A stretch of DNA of 8,390 bases from JACZXQ01 sp036986155 (GTDB lineage Bacteria; Gemmatimonadota; Gemmatimonadetes; Longimicrobiales; Gaopeijiaceae). The position numbers were made by a program, and so were the translations under genes. The stretch lies in the NCBI GenBank assembly GCA_036986155.1, contig BTRA01000125.1, forward strand, positions 1 through 8,390, in the 5' to 3' direction. The notes below the pieces were generated by a model. That model was not told where the DNA came from and searched no databases. It worked only from the letters and a program-made list of their open reading frames with translations. Each line of letters begins with the position of its first letter. The stretch's first letter is position 1. Shown piece by piece: positions 1-5,648 of this stretch.

Positions 1-411
1 GAGATTCATCTGCCACCGCTGCGCGCCCGACGAGACGACATACCGCTCCTCGCAGAACATTTCCTTGCGCACCAGCCGAAACGGTACGCCAAGGTTTTCC
101 ACGGCTTCTCGGAGGAGGCCACCAAGGCTTTGGTGGCCCATCCGTGGCCGGGAAACGTGCGCGAGCTCCAGCACGCGGTCGAGCGGGCCGTACTCATGGC
201 CCAGGAGGAGTTGATCCATTCTTCGGACCTGGGGCTCCGGCGCCGGCCGGACAGTGGTGCCGTGATGGAGGATCTCACCCTTGGCGACGCCGAACGAATC
301 CTCATCGAGAGGGCCCTGGAGCGGAACCAGGGCAACGTCACGAAAGCCGCGGAAGAGTTGGGGCTCAGCCGAAGCGCCCTCTACCGCAGGCTGCAGCGCT
401 ACGGCATGTGA
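1..411 (+). CDS. NtrC-family sigma-54-dependent response regulator, C-terminal part (5' truncated by window)
   Basis: The reading frame is open from base 1 and ends at TGA 409-411, giving 136 residues of the C-terminus. Visible residues 4-20 (LPPLRARRDDIPLLAEH) and the WPGNVREL motif at about 48-55 belong to the end of a sigma-54-interacting AAA+ domain (lid and sensor II region). Residues about 96-136 form a Fis-type helix-turn-helix (GNVTKAAEELGLSRSALYRRL), the DNA-binding domain of this family. Such proteins bind upstream of -24/-12 promoters and use ATP hydrolysis to open the sigma-54 RNA polymerase complex. The receiver, Walker and GAFTGA parts lie outside the window, so a receiver is inferred from the adjacent kinase gene rather than seen. 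The stop overlaps the kinase start in GTGA, which implies translational coupling and a cognate pair. The regulated genes cannot be named. Confidence 0.95.
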   Translation, partial: EIHLPPLRARRDDIPLLAEHFLAHQPKRYAKVFHGFSEEATKALVAHPWPGNVRELQHAVERAVLMAQEELIHSSDLGLRRRPDSGAVMEDLTLGDAERILIERALERNQGNVTKAAEELGLSRSALYRRLQRYGM

Positions 412-1841
412 CCAAGCCTACCCCTCCGATCGTGCCGGCCTCCGGGGCGCCACCGGGGCGTCGGTGGTGGGAACGAGTGAGGCATGACCGGAAGATCGTC
501 TTCCTCACGCTCATGGCGGGACTGCCGGGAGTGGTGCTGTCGTTGGGCTTCCTGTGGCTCGGGTCCTACTCCGCGAAGGTGCAATGGACCATCTCGGTGC
601 TTCTTCTGGGTGTGTGGATAGGGTTTAGTTACGCCGTACGAGAGCGCGTCGTGAGGCCGCTCCAAACGCTATCCAACATGCTTGCGGGTCTCCGGGAAGG
701 TGACTTTTCGATCCGCGTGCGGGGTGCGGGCACGTCAGACCCTCTCGCTCTCACATATCTGGAGCTCAACGCGCTCGAAGAGGTCTTGCGGGAGCAGCGC
801 TTGGGGGCCGTCGAGGCCACACGACTTCTGAGGAGGGTCTTGGAGGAGGTCGATCTAGCTGTCTTCGCCTTCGACGAGACTGAAACCCTGCGCCTTCTGA
901 ACGGTGCGGGCGAACGCTTGCTCGGACAGCCAGCCGAGCGTCTCATGGGGCGATCGGCCAGGGACCTCAGGCTCAGGGAGACGCTCTTCGGCGTGGCACC
1001 ACGGACGCTGGAGGTCAGCCATCCCGGCGGAGCGGGTCGATGGGAACTCCGGCGCACGGTGGTGCGCCAGGAGGGGCAGCCCCTTCGGCTGATCGTACTC
1101 TCCGACCTGAGCCGCGCGTTGCGCGAGGAAGAGCGACAGGCCTGGAAGCGCATCATCCGCGTGCTAAGCCACGAAATCAACAACTCGCTGGCTCCGATCA
1201 AATCGATCGCGGGGAGCCTTCACGGCATTCTCTTAAAGCAAAGCGAGGGCCCCTTGGACGAGGATGTAGCCAAGGGACTGGACGTCATCTCGGGACGCGC
1301 GGAGTCGCTGGGTCGCTTCATGCAGTCGTACGCCCGCCTGGCGCGGTTGCCCGAGCCCGAGTTGACCACGATCGAGGTGGAATCGCTTGTGCGCCACACG
1401 GCAGAAATCGAGACGCGCGTTGAGGTCGTCGTGAATCCGGGGCCGGGTCTTTCGGTCCAGGCGGATGCGGCCCAACTCGAGCAACTGTTGATCAACCTGA
1501 TGAAGAACGCCGTGGATGCTTGCTTGGAGACCGGTGGAAAGGTGGAGGTGTCTTGGAGGCGGATCGGGAACACGCTTCACGTCCTGGTGGACGACGAGGG
1601 CCCCGGACTTCCGCCGGATACCGGGAATCTGTTCGTGCCATTCTACACGACCAAACCGGGCGGGAGCGGCATCGGGCTCGCGCTGAGTCGTCAGATTGCA
1701 GAGGGGCACGGGGGAAGCCTCTTGCTCGAAAACCGAAAGGGCGGCGTGGGTGCGCGGGCGCGCTTGACGCTGCCGCTCGACCTGAGCGATACAGCGGCCG
1801 TAGCGACGCTTGCGGGGCTGGAGGAAGAAGAGACGCCCTAG
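408..1841 (+). CDS. NtrY/NtrB-like membrane sensor histidine kinase
   Basis: Autophosphorylating kinase of 477 aa, very probably partner of the upstream NtrC-type regulator. The chosen start is GTG 408, which overlaps the regulator's stop as GTGA; the same frame stays open further upstream but there it only shadows the regulator. Order of parts: two transmembrane helices at about 29-53 and 60-77, separated by only a handful of residues; HAMP about 78-130; PAS-like domain about 141-235; H-box with the phosphoacceptor H255 in LSHEINNSLAPI; N-box with N367 (INLMKNAVD); G1 box D396-G400 (DEGPG); F-box FVPFYTTK 409-416; G2 box GGSGIGLAL 418-426. All catalytic motifs look intact. The HEINNSLAPI type of H-box is typical of NtrY/NtrB kinases. 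With almost no periplasmic loop, the signal is probably sensed in the membrane or by the cytoplasmic PAS domain. The ligand is unknown. Confidence 0.95.
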   Translation: MTKPTPPIVPASGAPPGRRWWERVRHDRKIVFLTLMAGLPGVVLSLGFLWLGSYSAKVQWTISVLLLGVWIGFSYAVRERVVRPLQTLSNMLAGLREGDFSIRVRGAGTSDPLALTYLELNALEEVLREQRLGAVEATRLLRRVLEEVDLAVFAFDETETLRLLNGAGERLLGQPAERLMGRSARDLRLRETLFGVAPRTLEVSHPGGAGRWELRRTVVRQEGQPLRLIVLSDLSRALREEERQAWKRIIRVLSHEINNSLAPIKSIAGSLHGILLKQSEGPLDEDVAKGLDVISGRAESLGRFMQSYARLARLPEPELTTIEVESLVRHTAEIETRVEVVVNPGPGLSVQADAAQLEQLLINLMKNAVDACLETGGKVEVSWRRIGNTLHVLVDDEGPGLPPDTGNLFVPFYTTKPGGSGIGLALSRQIAEGHGGSLLLENRKGGVGARARLTLPLDLSDTAAVATLAGLEEEETP

Positions 1842-1968
1842 GGGCTCGCCTCGTTCGAGGATCTCGTCCCCGACCCGTCTGCTCCTGTCCCGGCCCGATA
1901 CGGTAGCCGTTGCGATCGTCGATCCTCGTGCTCATCCACCCCGGTTTCGGTGCGCGTTACGACTTCGG

Positions 1969-1998
1969 CGCAACCGTTTCCACCACCCCTGTGTCAGA
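1969..1998 (+). promoter_or_regulatory. Candidate ECF-type promoter upstream of the sigma gene
   Basis: GCAACC at 1969-1974 contains the AAC core common to ECF -35 elements. GTCAGA at 1993-1998 resembles the GTC/TCTGA-like -10 elements of this sigma class, with an 18-base spacer. The position just ahead of an ECF sigma gene fits the common autoregulation of these factors. It was found by eye, is short, and overlaps the only ATG available for the sigma gene, so it is a hypothesis only. Confidence 0.25.
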
Positions 1999-2582
1999 TG
2001 GACAGAAGACGCTCGAGTGATCCTTCGCGACAAGGGCTAGACTTGCAGGAAGCGCACCTGGTAGACCGCTCGATGGAAGGTGATCACGACGCTTTCCGGC
2101 AGCTGTACGAAGCCAATGTGGATCGGATCTACAGGCTCACGTATCGCATAGCCGGAGATGAGGATCTGGCTCGTGACTACACGCAGGAAGCATTTGTCCG
2201 AGCCTACCAGAGGCTGCACCAGTTTCGCGGGGAATCGGCGTTTTCGACGTGGCTTCACTCGATCGCGGTTTCGGTGGCGCTGAATGGCTTGCGGAAGGTC
2301 CAACGGCATCGCAAGCGCGAGCGATCCCTCGACGAGGTGTCGCCGCTGGTGGCGCGCACGGAGAGCGTAGAGCCGGACCTGAAGCAGCGGTTACGGGAGG
2401 CCATCGAACGGCTTCCTGAGATCTACAAGACGGTGTTCTTGATGCACGATTTGGAAGGCTACAGCCACGGAGAGATCGCCAACACGCTCGACGTGGCGGA
2501 AGGTACCTCGAAGGCCCGCCTCTCGAGGGCGCGTGCCAAACTGAGAGAGGCGCTTGGGGAATTCGCCGAGGAGTATGTGTGA
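1998..2582 (+). CDS. RNA polymerase ECF sigma factor (sigma-70 family, RpoE-like)
   Basis: From ATG 1998 this gives 194 aa. Region 2 is clear: EGDHDAFRQLYE, then DRIYRLTYRIAGDEDLARDYTQE and AFVRAYQRLHQFRGESAFSTWL, the core-binding and -10-recognition helices. A charged linker (RHRKRERSLDEV) follows. Region 4 has LPEIYKTVFLMHDLEGYSHGE with the helix-turn-helix IANTLDVAEGTSKARLSRARAKLRE, which reads the -35 element. There is no region 1.1 or 3 and no long C-terminal extension, as in compact ECF factors. The start is uncertain. GTG 1950 and ATG 1998 have no visible Shine-Dalgarno. TTG 2043 (179 aa) has a weak AAGGG six bases upstream and would begin right at the family's usual N-terminus. The stop overlaps the next start (TGATG), pairing this factor with the membrane protein downstream as its likely inhibitor. 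Confidence 0.93.
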   Translation: MDRRRSSDPSRQGLDLQEAHLVDRSMEGDHDAFRQLYEANVDRIYRLTYRIAGDEDLARDYTQEAFVRAYQRLHQFRGESAFSTWLHSIAVSVALNGLRKVQRHRKRERSLDEVSPLVARTESVEPDLKQRLREAIERLPEIYKTVFLMHDLEGYSHGEIANTLDVAEGTSKARLSRARAKLREALGEFAEEYV

Positions 2583-3265
2583 TGACGGACGATCGCTTTG
2601 AGGAGTTCCTGAAGGTGCACGGCGACGGCTACAACAGTCCACCGGCGGCGCCGAAGGACGCTATGTGGCGCGCCATTGAAGGTGCCCTTGCGGAAGAGGG
2701 GACGACGAGCGAGGCCGATGTGCCATCACTTGCTTCGTCCCGGGTCGGGAAGCAGGCCTCAGTCCACAGGTGGCGGCAGGGTTGGGGAGTGTGGGCGACC
2801 GCGGCTGCGGCCGTGCTTGTGGTGGGAGTAGGGATCGGGCGGATGTCCGTAACGCCGCCGGCCTCTGGTGCTTCCGGAGTCGCCATCATGCCCGAGGCGC
2901 GGACGCGGGCCATGCGCACGGTGGCGCTCCGCTATCTGGCCAGAACCGAGTCTCTTCTGACGATGGTGAGCTCGGACGCGCGGCTGGGAACGGTGGACGC
3001 AGAAATAGGGCAGTGGGGCCAGGGACTGCTTGTGCAGACGCGGTTGCTCTTGGACTCGCCGGCCGCCGGGGATCCGGTCATTCGGCGGTTGTTGGGAGAC
3101 CTGGAAACCATCCTGATCCAGGTGGCTGGGCTGTCTTCCGCCGGGCGGGACACCACCAGTGACAGGGAAGAGCTGGAGATGATAGCGGAAGGGCTAAGAG
3201 ACCAGGACATGATGCTGAGGATCCGCTCGGTCATTCCGATCGGAACCGTTCAACGGGGAATCTAG
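2582..3265 (+). CDS. Single-pass membrane protein, probable anti-sigma factor without zinc-finger motif
   Basis: 227 aa from ATG 2582, with GAGGAG at 2568-2573 as ribosome site; a GTG directly before it (2579) is an alternative. The N-terminal 65 residues are cytoplasmic-type and contain YNSPPAAPKDAMWRAIEGAL. One transmembrane helix lies at about 68-88 (VWATAAAAVLVVGVGIG). A helical C-terminal part of about 135 residues (YLARTESLLTMVS, then VQTRLLLDSP and RRLLGDLETILIQVAGL) should lie on the far side of the membrane. The protein contains no cysteine, so the His-Cys-Cys zinc-binding anti-sigma motif is absent. Its role is inferred from position: it overlaps the ECF sigma gene and is followed by exported proteins. 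The C-terminal helices resemble, from memory, those of sigma-linked membrane proteins in Acidobacteria and Gemmatimonadota. It could instead be an unrelated membrane protein of the same operon. Confidence 0.8.
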   Translation: MTDDRFEEFLKVHGDGYNSPPAAPKDAMWRAIEGALAEEGTTSEADVPSLASSRVGKQASVHRWRQGWGVWATAAAAVLVVGVGIGRMSVTPPASGASGVAIMPEARTRAMRTVALRYLARTESLLTMVSSDARLGTVDAEIGQWGQGLLVQTRLLLDSPAAGDPVIRRLLGDLETILIQVAGLSSAGRDTTSDREELEMIAEGLRDQDMMLRIRSVIPIGTVQRGI

Positions 3266-3269
3266 GAGG
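3264..3269 (+). promoter_or_regulatory. Strong Shine-Dalgarno fixing the start of the first HEAT protein
   Basis: AGGAGG ends nine bases before ATG 3279 and overlaps the stop codon of the preceding gene. It is the best ribosome site in the window, which suggests the first HEAT protein is made in larger amount than the regulators. Confidence 0.75.
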
Positions 3270-3278
3270 ACGTGAACC

Positions 3279-4661
3279 ATGCGTAGATGGATCAAGATGG
3301 TACTGAGCGGAGCCGTGGTGGCGACCGCCATAGTCTATACCCCCAGTGAGGCCCGCGCGGAGCCGTCGAGCCGAGTCGGGATGATTGGGTCTCACTTCGC
3401 CTCTGTTTCGAGCCTCCAGGTCGCCCTCCCCGGGAGCGAGCAGGGTGATCCGGCGGACTCGGTCTATCGGGAGGGCCGTAGGGCGCTCAACCGTGGCGAG
3501 TTCCGAGACGCGGCCCGTGTGTTCTCACGCCTTCGCCGCGACTTTGCCGACTCCCGCCGGGTGGGTGACAGCTACTACTACGAGGCTTACGCGCTTTCTC
3601 GCCTTGGCGGGACCCGGGACCTCGAGTTGGCACTGGACCTCTTGAATGAGCAAGCGGACGAGTATCCCGAATCCGGTACGACGGACGACGCTCCCGCTCT
3701 CAGGGTGCGCATACAAAGTGAGCTCGCGGCCCGAGGAGACTCGGAAGCCGCCGCTGACGTCTTTAGGGGAGCGAGTGAGTCCTGCAACGACTCCGACCAG
3801 GAGATTCGCGTAATGGCGCTGAGTGCTCTGCTCAACATGGACCCCGAGCGCGCCTTGCCGATCCTCCAAGAAGTGCTCCGGAACCGGGACGAATGCTCCA
3901 CCGAGCTTCGTCGGCAGGCCGTGTTCCTCATTTCGCAGCAGCCAGGCGACGGGACGGTCGACATTCTGCTGGATTTGGCGCACCGGAATCCGGATCCTGA
4001 TCACGAAGTCCGTGAGCAGGCGGTGTTCTGGCTTTCGCAGGTGCGTTCGGATGAGGCGCTGAACGCTCTCGAGTCGATACTACGTGACGCTGACGATGAG
4101 AACATCCAGGAAAACGCGATCTTCGCGATTTCGCAGCACGGATCGGCCCGAAGCATCGCGATCCTGAAGGAATTTGCCGAGCGTTCAGGCTCCCCGAAGG
4201 ACCTCAGGGAGAACGCAATCTACTGGTTGGGTCAGAGCGAGGGCGGCGGCGAATACCTTCGTCAACTCTACGACCGCGTAGACGACGTTGATTTGAAGGA
4301 GAATATCGTCTTCGGCGTCGCGCAGTCGAATCGGGCCCCCGATCGTGCGTGGTTGATGGAGAAGGCGCTGGACGAGGGTGAGTCGATCGACGTTCGCAAG
4401 AACACACTTTTCTGGGCCGGCCAGTCTGGAATCGACGTCAAGCGGCTCGCCGAACTGTACTCGACCATGCGGGACCGGGAGATGAAGGAGCAGGTGATCT
4501 TCGTGCTCTCACAGCGCAGCGGCCCCGAGGCCGTCGATCAACTCCTTCGGATCGCAGAGACGGAGCAGGACACCGAACTCAAGACCAACGCCATCTTTTG
4601 GCTAGGCCAGAGTAACGACCCCCGCGTGGCCGAGTTCCTGTTGAAGATCATCGGAGGATGA
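3279..4661 (+). CDS. Exported HEAT-repeat protein with TPR-like N-terminal part
   Basis: 460 aa with an N-terminal signal peptide: basic MRRWIK, a hydrophobic stretch at about 7-20, and a likely cleavage after ARA near residue 27. Residues about 57-130 look TPR-like (VYREGRRALNRGEFRDAARV, then YYYEAYALSRLG). From about residue 175 to the end come helical HEAT-type repeats of 30-34 residues, each with an A-helix of the pattern E-x-A-(I/V)-F-W-(L)-(S/G)-Q. The helix-ending glutamine recurs at 220, 254, 286, 319, 349, 382, 412 and 444. HEAT solenoids bind other proteins; no catalytic motif is visible. C169 and C206 are the only cysteines and could pair outside the cytoplasm. The gene lies 13 bases after the membrane protein gene, in the sigma operon, so it may be a target or sensor component of that system. 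The function is unknown. Confidence 0.92.
   Translation: MRRWIKMVLSGAVVATAIVYTPSEARAEPSSRVGMIGSHFASVSSLQVALPGSEQGDPADSVYREGRRALNRGEFRDAARVFSRLRRDFADSRRVGDSYYYEAYALSRLGGTRDLELALDLLNEQADEYPESGTTDDAPALRVRIQSELAARGDSEAAADVFRGASESCNDSDQEIRVMALSALLNMDPERALPILQEVLRNRDECSTELRRQAVFLISQQPGDGTVDILLDLAHRNPDPDHEVREQAVFWLSQVRSDEALNALESILRDADDENIQENAIFAISQHGSARSIAILKEFAERSGSPKDLRENAIYWLGQSEGGGEYLRQLYDRVDDVDLKENIVFGVAQSNRAPDRAWLMEKALDEGESIDVRKNTLFWAGQSGIDVKRLAELYSTMRDREMKEQVIFVLSQRSGPEAVDQLLRIAETEQDTELKTNAIFWLGQSNDPRVAEFLLKIIGG
3900..4661 (+). repeat. Array of eight HEAT repeats encoded in tandem
   Basis: Eight consecutive repeat units cover protein residues 208-460. The spacing between the conserved A-helix glutamines is 34, 32, 33, 30, 33, 30 and 32 residues. 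A ninth, degenerate unit (IRVMALSALLNMDPERALPI) lies just upstream at about residues 176-195. The periodicity is at protein level; the DNA copies have diverged and there is no exact nucleotide repeat. Confidence 0.8.
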
Positions 4662-5455
4662 CGGTCTCGATGGAGTGGAGCCTCGTGCTCTCGGTCGCGG
4701 CAGTCCTGGCGGTGGGTGCGCTTGCCGCCCCCTCGGCCGGCCAGAGCCTGCAAGAACGGGTACGTACCGCCCCCGACGGAGACGTGACATTCCAGTTCGC
4801 TCTTAGGGACGATGTGGAGATCTGCGACCATGGGATCACCATGGGAGGAAGTACCTGGAGCGTGACCACTCGCGGAAGCCGACGCGGCGTCTGCGCCATA
4901 GGGGAGGCCGAGATTCTCCTGAGGGTGCGGAACGGCGTCGTCGTCGAGCTGGACTTGCGCCCACCCTCGCTCGATCGAGCGGGCACGGAGTTGGGTCTTC
5001 AGGACTCCGATGAGGCGGCCGAGTACCTCTTGAGGGTGGCGGCTGAGCATCCCCGAGAGAGTGTGGCGGAAGATGCCGTAGCTCCCGCTACGATGATCGA
5101 GGGTGTAACGGTTTGGCCGGCGCTTCTGGAGCTTGCCGGCGATCGCTCCGCCTTCGAGGACGTGCGTGAGCAAGCCGTCTTCTGGCTATCTCAGGAGGCG
5201 ACCGAGAAAGCGACGGCCGGGCTTGCGTCCATCGCGAAGGACGACGGCGAGGACGCCGAAGTGAGGACCGCGGCGGTTTTCGCGCTCTCGCAACGCCCGA
5301 ACGAAGAGGGTGTGCCGATCCTCATGGAGCTGGCCGTTACCTCTCGGTACGCGAAGGTCCGCGAGAGTGCGCTGTTTTGGCTGGCGCAGTCCAGGGATCC
5401 GCGTGTGCTGCCCTTCTTCGAGAGTATCCTCATCGGGGCGCCGGTGCTACGGTAG
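4658..5455 (+). CDS. Exported HEAT-repeat protein, shorter paralogue
   Basis: 265 aa. ATG 4658 overlaps the previous stop as ATGA, directly after GGAGG; ATG 4670 (residue 5) is an equally possible start with that GGAGG 12 bases upstream. The N-terminus is a signal peptide (hydrophobic about 8-25, likely cleavage near APSAGQS). Residues about 40-105 form a beta-rich segment with two cysteines, C56 and C79, that may form a disulphide. Then come a degenerate helical unit (about 118-165) and three clear HEAT units with helix-ending glutamines at 179, 212 and 244. VREQAVFWLSQ (169-179) is identical to residues 244-254 of the upstream protein, and the C-terminus (QSRDPRVLPFFESIL) parallels its QSNDPRVAEFLLKII, so the two are paralogues in the repeat part. 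No enzyme motif is seen. Likely secreted or periplasmic and co-translated with its neighbour. Confidence 0.9.
   Translation: MTVSMEWSLVLSVAAVLAVGALAAPSAGQSLQERVRTAPDGDVTFQFALRDDVEICDHGITMGGSTWSVTTRGSRRGVCAIGEAEILLRVRNGVVVELDLRPPSLDRAGTELGLQDSDEAAEYLLRVAAEHPRESVAEDAVAPATMIEGVTVWPALLELAGDRSAFEDVREQAVFWLSQEATEKATAGLASIAKDDGEDAEVRTAAVFALSQRPNEEGVPILMELAVTSRYAKVRESALFWLAQSRDPRVLPFFESILIGAPVLR
5150..5440 (+). repeat. Three HEAT repeats in the shorter paralogue
   Basis: Units begin at about residues 165, 198 and 231, with A-helices EQAVFWLSQ, TAAVFALSQ and ESALFWLAQ. The glutamine spacing is 33 and 32 residues, the same period as in the longer protein upstream. Confidence 0.75.
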
Positions 5456-5494
5456 GGCGGCGAGGTCGTCGACTCGGCGATCATCACGCAATGC

Positions 5495-5533
5495 AGGGCC
5501 CGGCGGCGAAGCCGGGCCCTCTTCACATCCTTC
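5495..5533 (+). terminator. Intrinsic-type terminator ending the sigma/HEAT operon
   Basis: A perfect 10-bp inverted repeat, AGGGCCCGGC (5495-5504) and GCCGGGCCCT (5511-5520), encloses the loop GGCGAA. It is followed by the pyrimidine-rich CTTCACATCCTTCC rather than a pure U run. It lies 40 bases after the last stop of the HEAT operon. The stem is strong; the imperfect tail lowers certainty of fully Rho-independent function. Confidence 0.7.
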
Positions 5534-5571
5534 CAGTACGACCTTGTTGGGCGGGCGGCCGTGGAGGTAAG

Positions 5572-5600
5572 TTCAAAGCACCCTTCCCAGCATGGATAAC
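5572..5600 (+). promoter_or_regulatory. Candidate sigma-70-type promoter for the GGDEF/ATPase genes
   Basis: TTCAAA (5572-5577) and GATAAC (5595-5600) each match four of six consensus positions for -35 and -10, with an ideal 17-base spacer. It sits after the terminator and about 50 bases before the preferred start of the next gene. If real, the ATG at 5592 lies within the promoter and cannot be the start codon. Both boxes are weak. Confidence 0.35.
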
Positions 5601-5648
5601 CAGTTTGAGGGGTGGTGCAATCGAAAACCTCCTCCGCTTCCAGGATTC

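Noticed and set aside
144..407. Open upstream extension of the histidine kinase frame
   Set aside because: It overlaps the regulator's helix-turn-helix in another frame and translates to Arg/Gly/Pro-rich sequence without family similarity. GTG 408 in the GTGA overlap gives a normal kinase.
994..1008. TGGCAC-N5-ACGC, a sigma-54-like -24/-12 match
   Set aside because: It has the GG-N10-GC spacing but lies inside the kinase coding sequence with no gene start downstream and a poor -12 box.
1841..1875. Possible terminator hairpin after the kinase gene (CCTCG TT CGAGG)
   Set aside because: The stem is short with a two-base loop, the surrounding GGGG/CCCC pairing is irregular, and no U-rich tail follows.
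2582..2780. Zinc-finger anti-sigma domain in the membrane protein
   Set aside because: The protein has no cysteine, so the His-x3-Cys-x2-Cys motif cannot be present.
3242..3270. GGAACCGTT before the first HEAT gene as a second ECF -35 element
   Set aside because: It shares AACCGTT with the sigma upstream region, but there is no -10-like GTC at the right distance. AACCGTT also occurs inside the ATPase gene (around 7590), so chance is sufficient.
3525..4004. Open minus-strand frames antisense to the first HEAT protein
   Set aside because: Shadow frames of a strongly supported plus-strand gene, with no recognisable motif or ribosome site.
5592..5648. Earlier ATG start for the GGDEF protein
   Set aside because: It adds 19 residues that are proline-rich and outside the receiver fold, has no clear ribosome site, and lies in a possible promoter -10 region.
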